A stretch of 64,000 bases of DNA from Stichopus chloronotus. Taxonomy: Eukaryota > Echinodermata > Holothuroidea > Aspidochirotida > Stichopodidae. How positions within the stretch are numbered: position 1 is the stretch's first letter; each line of letters opens with the position of its first letter. A program made the translations under genes and the position numbers. Of this stretch, positions 52,129-63,088 are shown piece after piece. The notes under the pieces were generated by a model. It worked only from the letters and a program-made list of their open reading frames with translations, did not search any database and was not told the DNA's origin. Where the stretch lies: assembly GCA_021234535.1 (NCBI GenBank), contig CM037843.1, positions 25,761,911-25,825,910 of the forward strand. Reading direction: 5' to 3'.

Positions 52129-52347
52129 TCAACCAAATAATACCTCTGACAGCCATGCTTCTAATAGTCTCAACTCCTGGACACCCAATTCATGGTAAAG
52201 CCGTGGGAATTCATGGAAGACAGCCCGTACACCTAAACTTTTTAATGTTTCAACAGCTTCAACTCCCCAATCGAACAACACCAGAGGGTCTTTTCCCCCG
52301 TGGGCAGCAAATAAGGGTGGTAGACCATTTTTTACTTTTCCGACTTC
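52129..52347 (-). CDS. LYPLAL1: LYPLAL1 exon 5 (catalytic Asp and His, stop)
   Basis: The acceptor is ttttattgtag at 52348. The exon encodes [20 protein letters not shown] and, farther on, the conserved [12 protein letters not shown] block, ending [10 protein letters not shown] and TGA at 52129-52131. Asp182 and His214 complete the triad. The C-terminus is a few residues shorter than the human protein. A downstream exon replacing the last four residues cannot be excluded but is not needed. Confidence 0.94.
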   Translation of the reverse strand, partial: EVGKVKNGLPPLFAAHGGKDPLVLFDWGVEAVETLKSLGVRAVFHEFPRLYHELGVQELRLLEAWLSEVLFG

Positions 52348-55300
52348 CTACAATAAAAGCAAGAGGAAAGACATCTTCATCAAACATTTCTGGTTAGGTC
52401 ATATCTTAAATAATGAGACTGTTGGTATTAGTGCAAACTTTTTCCTGACAATGATATTGCATTTAACCAGTCTGCAAAATTGTAGTTTTGTAGTTGCAAG
52501 GCAATCCCTTGTCTGGAAGGCCAGACACCAGGTGCTACAATGAAATAATAGTGGTCTGACAAACCAGTCCCTAAACAAGCTTGTACAGTAAGTGGCCTTT
52601 CCCTAACATGAACAAAAAATAAAGCAAACTGAATGTTCACTCCTTTTTCAATGTAACTGAGTTTTTACAATATGAACAGGCCACCATTTACATCTGTTAC
52701 CACTGTATTGTGTTATACTTTTGAAGAGACATTTCTAAAGGACGTGACAACCACTGTGGAAGTTATAGCAGAAGAAAAGACAATAATATTAAATATTGTT
52801 GAAATTTTACCTCATACACAATGGAACTTTTGTTGATAAAACCAGAAAGTGAAAACACTCCAGCTACATTTCTATGGAAACGGTAAGCTAAGTGGTAGGC
52901 GAGGCCACCGCCCATGGAAAACCCACCTGCGGAGCAAAAAAAAATGTACTTGTATTTGACTAAATTGCACACATCCACATATAATGGCTCAATTTCTGGC
53001 AAAACAATGGTGTAGACATTAATAGACAGTACACATACTGGCACATGGGATAAATCAGAATGGACAAGTGCATTGCAGTTTCGATGATGTATAAGTATTT
53101 CCATATGAATCTAACGGATTGCATAAGGTGAGGATGTGAAACATGCTTGCTCTTTGTAATATCACGGTTATTGCAGTTTCATCAATTGAGATGTAACAAC
53201 TGTTATACTGTATTCACAATGACATCTGCTGACCTAAAATGATGGCTTATAGGCATTATATACAGTATCCAACATGCAAACCTGCAAACCACATATGTGA
53301 TAAGTCGACACATCCCATCTTGAAATTCATCATATTGACACTTGTTGAATCAAATGGCCCCCCCCCCCACCAAATAAAATAGGCTTTTGCACCTAATTGG
53401 GGAGAGTATGACAATGTACCTACATAACAAATATAAGATCAGTGCAAGCTTCTCTTCCATTGTTGACCTCAATTGACCTTAGACCCCCATCAAAGCAGTA
53501 GGTAATCTTGCACTCAATGTGCAAACTATAAGCTCCATCTAAGCTACTGTGCCCTTGTTGAGAAACTGTGTTTTCTTAACGTTTTACTATGATGACTGCT
53601 GCTGATGTCAAAGGACCATTTACCTCCGACAACAAACAATAGATGTCTATATATACTAAATGTGATACAGCTACATGCCAAACAAAAGATCTGTCAAAGC
53701 TTCCCACCTTGAGATGTCATGTTCACACAATTTGACCACTGTTGACCTTGACATCCACCAAGATCAAAAGGGGTCTTTGCTCAATAGGGTACGACCACGT
53801 GATACTAAGTATCATCTATGTCCAGATTTCCCACCATGAGATGTCATGTTTACAAGGCTTGCACAATTTGACCATTGCTGACCCAGGTGGCCTTTGATCC
53901 CCACTAAATATTACAACCACATATGAAATATCAGATCTCTTCCTACAGACATCGTGTTTGCACAGTGTTTACTAGGGGTTTACTGATGTAGAATTTTGCT
54001 GCTGATCTGTTGGCCGATCCGACGTTTTTATCATAACATCGATTGATGTCCGATCCAATCCTATAGTTTTACTATCAAGCATATACCCTCCAGACAAAAA
54101 TGTTCATTTTGTTTTCGTGTATGATGTAGTCTTCAAAATGCTTTTATAATGATTCCAAAACCATTGCAAATTTTACAAATATTAGAAAAAAAGAGCCCTC
54201 GTGAATAATAACGGACCCCTTGGACACATTCACACAAGTTTTCTTTTTTTACATTTACAGATGGAAAACAGTCTTCATACAGCACTCCTCAATTCCTATG
54301 TCAACAGGTGCAAATATATTTTGAGACTGCTGAAAATCAGCAAATTGAATTGGCTAATTTTCCCTGATCCATTACTTTCCAAATAGTGGTTGATCCCTTT
54401 TTTCTACACTTTGACTCCTGCTGAGCGCAAATGACATTTGACCTCTATCATACATTTACAACTGAATATTGAATCTGTCCAAGCATCTCTTTTTGAGATA
54501 TCATGTTTCCATATTTTACTGTGCAGCCATTGTTGACCTTCGGTGACCTTTGATCTCCACCAAAACGGAAAGACTTCTTGTACTCAATTTTTTTTGGGAG
54601 GGAACATACATGTTAAATATAAGTATTGTCCAAGCTACCCCTCTTGAGATGACATGTTACAAGCCTTTTACCTTTTGCCCTTTGTTGAACCCAAATCTTT
54701 GACCTTGACAAAGAACAACAGGGTTCTTATAAGTCAATGTGGGACAAAACAAAGAAAATATGAGATCTTTGCAAGCTTAACTTTTTGAGACACCATGTTT
54801 ACAAGGTCTTTCACTATTTTATGATGAGGTTATGCCATTACACTTGTATGTACTTCAAACCACCTGTACATAAATGTGAAGGGATTTTCAACAACTTGCA
54901 AAGCTCTTAAGGTGTTGAATTTTACCATTTATTGGGTCATATATGAAGTTTATAGCAAAACTCAAACATATTTACAGTTCTTTACCTATCACAATTTTAT
55001 TTTTTGCTATTCCAGATTCGGTCTCTGCTTTTATGATCTTCTCAATTTCTTCGCAAGCGATGTTGATACTATCTAGACATTCTGGAGCAGTTGGTGCAAT
55101 TTTCTTTCTGTCAAACCAGACATTACTGAGGGCACCATTCATTGGAGAGTAAGGCCTGTACACAAAACAAATATGAACAAACAGTTAAAAATAAACCAGA
55201 ATTTAGAAGCCTTTGCTATATATGACAAACAGTTGTAAATAAAGCTTTGCAAAATGGGAAAAACAAACAATTTTTCCAGTCTGAGATATTGCAACAAAAT

Positions 55301-58300
55301 GAGTCCAACCTAGAAATTAATCTGCATGTACTATTAGACTGCAATGAACTTAAAATCAAGTTTGTACATTTCTGAATTAAGATCATAAATTACTTGCAAA
55401 CTTGGGTTATATATTCCCACTCATGTGAAAAACCATGTCATACAATTTTTCTACAGTGGTGCACAATATGAAATGGATGAGTTTGGCATGTGCACCCAAC
55501 ATCATTTGATGCATTTATAATGTGACTTTAAGAAAAAGAGACTGATACGGACTATGAGGTTGCATCAACTGAATCTTCAAGAATGAGCAAAGACTCATTT
55601 GGAAATAAACTGTATGGACTATAGGAATCTAAGGATACATTTGGGTTTGTACACAGCCAGTTTTAAGGATGAATATGAAATGTGAGGTGAATAGAACTAT
55701 GTACATTGCAACAAGAGAATGCCATGATATCATGTTGGACTGGAATGAACAGATGTGCGTATGGGGCTACCATGTGGGATGTGGAACACTCTAGGGTGGG
55801 TCTACTGTACTCTTTCGTTGGCATTCCACTAAAATGACAGAAATTCCAAGCATCCCAACAGCACTATTTACACTAATTCTGGCAAATATAACATATTGTT
55901 AATGTGCAAGTACTGTATGCATGTGAGATGAGACTAAACTCTGGGAGAATGTGATTATCATGTCAGATGAGAATGAAATGTAAGGTGTAAGGAGATACCA
56001 TGTTGGGTTAGAATGGACAGTAGGGAATTCACACAGATACCATGTGGGATGAGATTGAACTGTACTGTGTATGTGGCTAATGTGTACTGTAAGAGCACAA
56101 TGTAGATGATGCTTAAACACTCATTTGATGATGAATTTATAACTAGGAATAAATAATTTCAATACCTTAATGGAGCAGTTGGAAAAATCAGTTTGGTGTT
56201 TGGAATCTCCAAATCTCTTGTGAGCAAAGATCTGATCCAACTCTGTATGCCTTCTCCTGTATCCCCTGTGGAAGATTCAGTTAAACACAGTACACGGCTA
56301 TGTTGAACACCACAAACCAAGCACACCATTGTTTAGTCTGACACTGTACTGTAGTACAACTACTGCACGTAGTCTTAAAGTATCATCTGTTGTCATTTTT
56401 ATGAAAACTTAGAGCACTAATTTACATCCTCTGGTGTTCCTTTTTGTGGTATTTTGTAACATATACAACTTATACAAGATTGAGTTGAGGTTGCTTTTTC
56501 ACTTGGACTATGACCAAAAATTGCAATTTTCCCATTTTAAAGTAGGACTTCACTTACAAGCATGTTGCCACATTGAATTGTACTAACAGTCTAGATGCAT
56601 TATTCTCAGATATGTGTGACTGGCTAAAAGCTTAAACCCTTGTAATTGAATACTCTGTAGGCTGCTATAATGAATACGTTTTAACAAAGTTTTCAGTGTT
56701 TGACCGCTGGTGACTAATTTGCCTCCACACAAAACAAAAGGTCCTTCTATTTGATATGACACATTCACATGCATGCTACAATACTGTAAGTATCAAGTTT
56801 ACATCATTCTTATCCTGAGATATTGTGTTAACAAAGTTTCTAGACTTTAACCTCCGCTAAACTAAAGACCTTTGACCTCCACCAAAAACTACAGGTCCCT
56901 CCACTTGATGTAAGCCATTCACATGCTATGTATCAAAAATTCAAATGATTTTTACCCAGAGTTGAAACGAGTCACCCAGTTTTGCAGTAATTAGAGTCGA
57001 GTCATTTACTACTTTTAATGTGACTCGAGTCCAGTCAATCACTCGAGTCACTGTATTATTTCTATAAGGGAAATAATTTACAGTTCCTCAAGTCATTTCC
57101 GTTTTGAAAATAAGTAACTCTTGTCATGAGTCATTACAACTGTTTTTACCTTGAGACATCATGTTACCAACCTTTTCAGTGTGTAACCCCTAGTGACCTT
57201 TGACTCAAACCAAATGCAAAATGTCCTTCTGCTTGATATATCACATTCACATGGTAAGTATCAACAGTTTCACTGATGCCTATTTTTGAAATATCGTGTT
57301 ACAAATGTTTCAGTGGCTAATACTTCTGGTGAACTCAATCTTTAATTGACCTTCACTAAAGCCATATCGGGTTCTACTTGGTAACAAAAATCACATGCTA
57401 AGTATCAAAATTTTAAATGATTCATATTTCTTGAGCTATCTAGTGCAACAAGATTTCAGTGTTGACCTCTGGCAACCTCAGATCTCTTGACCTCCACCAA
57501 AAACAATATTTTTCTACTTGATACATCACACCGACATTGATTAAGGTTGTGTTAGCTTGCAAACATCCTTGTGAATAGTCATGATGTTGTGACAAACACA
57601 TTGGCCATCACATCAGCAGAGAAAACCAACATCAGCTAACCCCAAATTTCTGCCATATCATACATGACAAGCCATTGTGACAAGAATATGCAGAGAGGAT
57701 AGGGTTGGTAGATCAAACACTGCGGCAGTTTATCCATAGGATTTTACCAAGGCTATAGTAGGCCTATGTGTAAAATTAGAATACATTTTATAGGCCTAGG
57801 CCTCCATTTTTACAAAACGTACACAACACGGCGCAACTTTAGAATCCGTACCATATGAACGTGCTCGCTAGCTTCGATTGTTCAATTCGGTCCACTGCCA
57901 TCCTTGAATAGCGAATGATGAATGGATTGCCTATAACTAGCATTTGTAAACAGGGCTAGGGGATCGGGTCAGGGGATTGGGTTAGGCCTCATGATTCAGG
58001 GTTAGGGGATAGGGTTAGGGGATAGATACTTATTTATAGTATATGAATATATATATACTGTTATACTGTATGACTATGTTGGATTACGCGTTTGTGAATT
58101 GTATGCATTTTCGAACACTCAATCACCACAACCGCTATCGCAGCGTAGTGGGTTATGCGTAAGACTTATGATGCATCAGTTATCGTGCTATTCTAGGTTC
58201 GAATCCTCCTCTAACCTATACTTCTCTTTCAGGAATAATCTATCACTTCTTCCACAGGTGTTACTACATGTTGATCATGGCACAGAAAATCGGTAATTTC

Positions 58301-58802
58301 GGAAATCTAAAAAAGATAAGTAAAAAACTAGCAAAAGAAAAAAAAAAGGTAAATAAGAGTTAAGACATACTGTAGACGCTATGCCAACTCTTTTAGTTAT
58401 CTGATACCTTGTCGGATCGGTGCGGATTCTAAATTAGTACCCACAACACCATTAATTCGTATGATGTCACAGTTACAGCTAAAAATATTTCTAACATAGG
58501 CAAAATTTGTATGTCGCTGGCCTACCACCATGCATTAAGTTGTATAGGCCAACAAGTACTGTGACACGGCATGTCATTAGGCTAAGGTAGGCATAGGCGA
58601 GGTCTAACGTTACTGCGTAATGACTCAAAAATAAACTCTCTTGCTTCTCCGCCTTTCAACGATGTCACCAGAAAAGGGGCCAAATGACCATCAAATAAGT
58701 ACCTGAACCATGTAAGAAAATAACAGAAGCTAAGTGTGCTCCGTTTGGTCGCACTACCGTTGAATGTAGAATGCTAGTACCGGTTTTCAAGGGCGCCGCC
58801 AT
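52129..58802 (-). CDS. LYPLAL1: Lysophospholipase-like protein 1 (LYPLAL1), complete five-exon gene
   Basis: This is an alpha/beta-hydrolase of the acyl-protein thioesterase / lysophospholipase family, a cytosolic serine hydrolase; the human protein prefers short acyl chains. Coding exons in transcript order are 58703-58802, 56166-56265, 54986-55155, 52811-52926 and 52129-52347. All introns have GT/AG borders, and the 705 nt join without a stop to 234 residues (human about 237). Motifs in order are [13 protein letters not shown] (oxyanion-loop region, about 28-38), FPTAP, MNG..SNVWFDR, the nucleophile GGFSMGG with Ser127, HGGKDPLV with Asp182 and LYHEL with His214. Each catalytic residue is offset by three from the human numbering I recall, so the fold is colinear. 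The start ATG lies in CAAAATGGCGGC. No signal peptide or membrane segment is seen. Introns 1 and 3 contain degenerate repeat arrays. The identification is firm. Confidence 0.96.
52811..52926 (-). CDS. LYPLAL1: LYPLAL1 exon 4 (nucleophile elbow)
   Basis: After the acceptor gctccgcag at 52927 it encodes [20 protein letters not shown] followed by [18 protein letters not shown]. Ser127 in G-F-S-M-G is the predicted nucleophile. It ends in phase 0 at TATGAG|gtaaaa. Confidence 0.96.
53117..54840 (+). repeat. Composite DR1-repeat element or array in LYPLAL1 intron 3
   Basis: The left arm cataaggtgaggatgtgaaac with atgcttgctctttgtaatat matches 45184 onward. Several degenerate units follow, with gacctcaattgaccttagac (about 53465), atgacatttgacctc (about 54432) and ggtgacctttgatctccac (about 54542), plus tgagatgtcatgtt-type blocks. 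It runs antisense to LYPLAL1. The boundary of the array with exon 3 is unclear, and no clear microsatellite or right arm was seen here. Confidence 0.65.
54986..55155 (-). CDS. LYPLAL1: LYPLAL1 exon 3
   Basis: The acceptor is gtgtacag at 55156. It encodes [20 protein letters not shown] and then the helix ESIxx-like segment [19 protein letters not shown], ending KNKIVIG. The donor ATAG|gtaaag is in phase 1 and splits the first Gly of the nucleophile elbow. Confidence 0.95.
56166..56265 (-). CDS. LYPLAL1: LYPLAL1 exon 2
   Basis: The acceptor is cttccacag at 56266. The exon completes Gly34 and encodes [20 protein letters not shown] and then the [10 protein letters not shown] block, matching the family's GDSG...W and PTAP motifs. 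It ends in phase 2 at TTAAG|gtatt. It is too short and lacks an ATG, so simple ORF calling misses it. Confidence 0.94.
56740..57560 (+). repeat. DR1-type degenerate tandem array in LYPLAL1 intron 1
   Basis: Units carry aagacctttgacctccacca (about 56864), gtgacctttgactcaaacca (about 57192) and tctcttgacctccaccaaa (about 57484). Blocks like acatcacattcacatg(g/c)taagtatcaa and gagatatcgtgtta also recur. An ACTCGAGT-rich insert lies at about 56958-57135. Confidence 0.7.
56958..57135. repeat. ACTCGAGTC-rich degenerate repeat, third block
   Basis: It contains gagtcgagtcattt, gtgactcgagtccagtcaat and cactcgagtcactg, like the blocks near 21.6 and 23.2 kb. It interrupts the DR1-type array in LYPLAL1 intron 1. 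Confidence 0.6.
57955..58026 (+). repeat. Telomere-like GGGTTAGGGGATA short tandem repeat
   Basis: It reads gctaggggatcgggtcaggg and later agggttaggggatagggtta, with a 13-base unit that includes GGGTTAGGG. It lies in LYPLAL1 intron 1. It is G-rich on the plus strand and could form G-quadruplexes. Confidence 0.7.
58139..58212 (+). repeat. tRNA-like sequence with intact B box (SINE head or tRNA pseudogene)
   Basis: GGTTCGAATCC lies at 58196-58206, preceded about 50 bases upstream by an A-box-like gcgtagtgggttatgcg. I could not fold a convincing anticodon arm, so a functional tRNA is not claimed. It lies in LYPLAL1 intron 1, antisense to the gene. Confidence 0.45.
58703..58802 (-). CDS. LYPLAL1: LYPLAL1 exon 1 (start codon to HGSG)
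   Basis: It encodes residues 1-33 and the first base of Gly34: [20 protein letters not shown], then SVIFLHGSG. The donor TCAG|gtactt is in phase 1. A longer in-frame opening upstream is possible, but MAAP is preferred because it matches the family N-terminus (human MAAASG) and has an ATGGCGGC context. Confidence 0.93.
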
Positions 58803-60055
58803 TTTGAATATAAGTTGCGGATACAGGGTTGCACGATTGTAACAAGAGCACCAATGGTGCAAAATTCGACGAGCGACTTACCATTTCAAAGGATGATGTG
58901 CACTTTCACAGTGTTTTGCTGAAAAAAAAGTGTGAGGAAAAATAATTTGTCAGAAGAAGGCTTCCGTGTAAAAAAGTCGATTGTTGTGTACTACATGAAC
59001 TCGATGGATGGTGATCGCCTTCCGCAGGTGGTCAAATTTCCTTTGAAAATAATTAAAAATAAAGGCCCTCAGATTCTGCTTAGTGCCACCAAATGTCTGA
59101 ACTCGTAATTAATTTTGCATATTTGCCCAGTCATGTATCAGATGTTTATTTTGTAGAGGAAAATACCTCTGGTCTCAAGAAAAGAAGATCGCATATTTTG
59201 ACGATAACACAGCAAACAGGTGGCAAACCAGTGTGGGTAGGATGGGTTTTCTGTTGTAAAATTTCTGTGGCCTATCAGACTGAGGTGCCTGGTGTAAACA
59301 AATTTTTAATCAGAGAAGGGTGTGGGGGGGGGGGGGAGACTATAAGTGTGAGACAAGTAGTAATTGCTACATCTAAACGTGAATGCTACCATTGCTTAAT
59401 TGGCGCTAAGCGTACAGAAAAAATGTTTGATAAACACTTCTTTTGCATAGAAATGTCACTTCTCAGTCCCCCTGACCTTCATGGAAAAAGGAATTTTCTT
59501 TGTTGGAAAAAGGGGAGCGTTTATCTCTCCCTGCATGTTACGGACTCATGGGGCTGATGGATTTCTCCACCACCCCTTCTCCTAATGCTCTTGACGCCAG
59601 TCAGGAGTACTTAAAAGCTTTTAGATCCTTTCAGAAAATTCGTCAGGTACATCATGACTTAAATTTGCTTGACATATGTTGGAAGCCTAATGCGTACCTG
59701 ACATTCATGTAAAAGAACCCGAAGGGCACTCAGCCACGCTGGTCATTTTTTTTCCTGAGTGTCAAAAATGTTGCATAATTCATTATTTTGAATAAGCCTC
59801 TTTGATTCACCTGTGCAATCACAGTTTAAAAAAAAGTATTATTCACGGTACATCGTTGACCGTAACCCCAAGGTATGTGGTTATCAACGGTGCTTCCAAA
59901 AGTAACTTAGGTTTTTCTCCTTGATACACTTTTTGAAAAATTACCACCTTAGTTTTTCTAACGTTTACATTCATGTGCCACACATCACAATAATCATTTA
60001 CACCATTTTCATGCTTGATTTTTCTGTTTTATCCAATACAATAATGTCATCTACA
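58803..60055. other. Upstream region of LYPLAL1, no gene recognized
   Basis: The LYPLAL1 promoter should lie here, but I see no clear TATA box or CpG-rich block. An open frame at 59093-59557 (plus strand, 154 codons) has no known domain and includes Gly codons from a G13 run at 59324-59336. I do not call it a gene. Confidence 0.4.
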
Positions 60056-60200
60056 CTGTCAGGACCGTAGCTAGGGTCACATCTTTGGTGAAGGGGCGGG
60101 GGGGGGGGAGAGGTATTGTAAAAAGGTAAAAAATTCCGACTGGCTGGGAGTTTTTTCCAACTAAGTGGCGGCCACACTCCAATAGCAAGTTGCGGACACT
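60056..60200 (+). repeat. Copy of the CAGGRCCGTARCTAG repeat
   Basis: It begins caggaccgtagctagggtca and continues with aaattccgactggctggg and ccaactaagtggc, like 48495-48590. A G11 run at 60098-60108 interrupts it. Confidence 0.65.
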
Positions 60201-60239
60201 AGAAATACCTTCTCACGAGGGGTGAAGAATTAAAGTGAT

Positions 60240-60985
60240 ACACAAAAGGCTTCTTGTACTCAGTGTAGTACATCTAAATACCAAATATGAATTTGGCCCA
60301 AACTTTTGTTACAGAGGCAGTATGTGAACAAGGTTTGTGTCATTCAACAACACTGAACAAAAGGGCTCTTGTACTTGGGTATATCAACCTAAGATTACAT
60401 TTTATCAAGCTGCCATTCTTAAGATAACTGTTTAAAATGTTCCAGTTGGACCTCCCCTGAGCCTACACGACCTTTGACTGTTACAAAGGCAAGCCTTCTT
60501 GTACTCACTTTAGATATGACATGTGCAAGCTTCTGTACTTTAGGGAATTGTTCACAAGGTTCTAAGTTTGACCTCTGCTGACTTTTGACCATCACGAAAA
60601 GCAATAAGATTCTTGTTCTCACTATTCATCAACATGTCCTATATAAGATCTGTCCAAGCTTCCGTACTTGTGTACTATGTGTATAGTTTTGCTGACCTCA
60701 AGTGACCTTCGACCTTCACCAGAAACAAAAGTGGCCTTCTATTTAATATTTTTCATCAACATTTATGCCATTCTTGAGATATACTGTGGGTGACAAGGTT
60801 GAGAGATTAAACTCTGCTGACCTTTAGCCTTCAACCGAAACAGAAGAGTCCTTGTGCTTAACATTAACATATTGTTTACGAGATAAGTTCAAGGCTCTGT
60901 TTTTGAGATATCCTAATGACAAACAGGCATCACAAACACACATCTGTCAGCATAGTTGCAATCACCATCGAACCCCAAAAAGGAT
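60240..60985 (+). mobile_element. Composite DR1-repeat element with right arm
   Basis: Degenerate units carry cacgacctttgactgtt (about 60468), gctgacttttgaccatcac (about 60578) and agtgaccttcgaccttcacc (about 60701). After the core come gacaaacaggcatcacaaac, a short CA tract and the right arm ttgcaatcaccatcgaac, which matches the right arm near 45645. No left arm as clear as at 45.2 or 53.1 kb was seen. Confidence 0.6.
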
Positions 60986-61675
60986 AATTGGTCGAAGGTA
61001 GCCCATTACAGTCATTACTCATGATCACTTACAATACTGTATATGCTCAGATTGCATCTCTTTAGAAAACCATTAACATGGTTTGATGGCAATGAGCTGC
61101 AACTTGGTAAATTTCCCATTCGTTTCTTCTTTTAATTGTGTGTTCAAAGTACACATTATGTTGGATCAACTAAGATTTAGATAAAAATTTCCATTATTAT
61201 TATTTACAGGCTGAATATTGATTTCTCTTTGGTGAGAGGAAAAGTATTATATTCTCTATCTCACTACTTCCTTTGTCCTGTTGTTTACAATTATACAATT
61301 TTGAGTCTATGCCCATCACTGAAGGCCCTTATGCCTATTAAGTTCAGATTTACTGAAAAACAAATACTGGATAGGTGATCACTAAGATCACCTGAGCCAA
61401 TCTGTAATAATACAATTACATAGTTATCCTTCCAATCGTTGAGTTCTGGAGACTAGCCTCAAGGTTTGCAATATTCAAGGTCAAGAAAGTGGTCTTTTTA
61501 CAGTTATAACTGGCACAACACGAATAAATATAAAAAAAAATTCAACCCCAAGTAAGGCTGAAATTTTTCTCATTTATTATTCATCTTTACACCCACCATT
61601 TATAGACAAAGGTGTGGAATTCATTCATCATAAAGCAAGCATATACTAGAAACCATAGAAAACATCACAGACTGA
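60986..61675. other. Non-coding stretch
   Basis: A+T-rich; no gene or named repeat seen. Confidence 0.4.
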
Positions 61676-61679
61676 TTGA

Positions 61680-62726
61680 TCAATCAGGAATTGATCTGGA
61701 TCATTCAACAATGCAGACTGATCTATGAGATCACAGCCATGATCTCATGGCATGGGCATGCCATGATCCCATGAGATCATGGGCATAGCAGGTTACTAGA
61801 GTCTCTGACAGCTAATGACCTAATGACAACACCAATCAATTTAAACAATCATGTCCATGTTGGGTAAGCCTCGTCTCTGATGGCTGTCACAGTGAGACTG
61901 ATCCGAAGCTGGCGATGATGCAGAAGAATCCATGTGGTCACAGTAATAGCATGCCCATGATTGAATCATCCAGTTGCTACAGTAAGAACGATCTTCAGTG
62001 GTGGCATGACTGGGGGGAGGGGTGCTGGGTACAGTCCCCAGCAAGTTTTTTGAGGGGGCACTGCAAGGGTGAAAGGATGTCTGCAGGACCTGGGAAGGTG
62101 ATTTCTTGGGGGTATTTTAATTAAAAATCTTGGGGTATGTTCTGTGCCAACCGATGGTGACGCTCCGCTTAGTCTCTCCACAATTTAAGCTATCATGTAT
62201 GTGATGATTGATGCAACCACTTGAGTTTTGGTCCTCTAGAAAGGATGCACCCACGCTGCCAATGATGATTCTTCAACTAAAGACTCTGGCAGGGGTTTAA
62301 CAGCTTAGGCTGGCTGGAACCAGGACAATTACATCGATAAATATGGTCAATCAGCGTCACAGCCTGTGCTATGACCACTAAAAAACTGCAACTACCACTG
62401 CATGGAACTACCACTGCATGTAATGATTGCCTCATTAACAGCTATGACCAGAATAAGGCACAGATCAGTCCAAGCATGTTATGAATGACTACAAGAGCTA
62501 TAACCTTCAAAAATGGTAATGATCACATCTGCTCCCACATGATCATAGCAAGCAATCATTGCCTTGTGGATGTGCAACCATGATATGGTACAGATGAATC
62601 CAAATGGTTATAATCACAGCATGCTAAGATAATCAAAAGTAGTGGTAACCAGAAAAATGGGACAGACAGTAAAAGCATGCCATGATGAATGTCTCCGACA
62701 GCTGTAACCAGACCCACGGTATAGAT
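61680..62726 (+). repeat. Degenerate tandem array of about 60-70 bp units
   Basis: Recurring blocks are acagat(ga/ca)(a/g)tcca, agcatg(c/t)(c/t)atgat and agct(a/g)taacca(g). They are clear near 62459, 62589 and 62720 (about 130 bases apart, two units each) and weaker to the left. A short palindromic stretch of catgatctcatgggcat words lies at about 61735-61795, and a 16-base direct repeat (gaactaccactgcatg type) at about 62388-62421. Confidence 0.6.
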
Positions 62727-63080
62727 CAGTGGTTCTTAACCAGGAGGAAGGGAATAATAATACCCAAGGGGATAATCATGGTATCTCTTGGTGGGATAAC
62801 TGTTTATTGCCAATCTTGTCCAGTATCTTTCACTAAAAACTATATTTCTATAAGATTACTTTTGTAACGTCCGACATTAAGGTGACTCCAGTGAATTACA
62901 GTACACTAGCAGAACCACAGTCACATAAGTGTACTCACAAATTTGCTGGAGTTAATCACAACTGATGCAAGTGCTACACTGTGAAACTTTTGACACACTT
63001 TAGGGGGGGGGGGGATGGCTAGGACGGAGGATCAGAAGTGGGGGGGAAGAAAATGGCACATACATGGTTAAGAACCACTG
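62727..63080. mobile_element. hAT-like MITE (354 bp) with terminal inverted repeats and 8-bp target duplication
   Basis: The left end is CAGTGGTTCTTAACCA, and the right end TGGTTAAGAACCACTG is its exact reverse complement. The flanks are gtatagat (62719-62726) and ggatagat (63081-63088), an 8-bp duplication with one mismatch. CAGTGGTT-type ends and 8-bp duplications are typical of hAT elements. It has no transposase frame. A G12 run (63003-63014) lies inside. It sits within one unit of the tandem array, splitting text that resembles ggtacagatgaatcca at about 62588. Confidence 0.85.
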
Positions 63081-63088
63081 GGATAGAT

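Noticed and set aside
59093..59557. 154-codon plus-strand open frame upstream of LYPLAL1
   Set aside because: No recognizable domain, no splice context, and it passes through a G13 run. It could be chance; transcript evidence would be needed.
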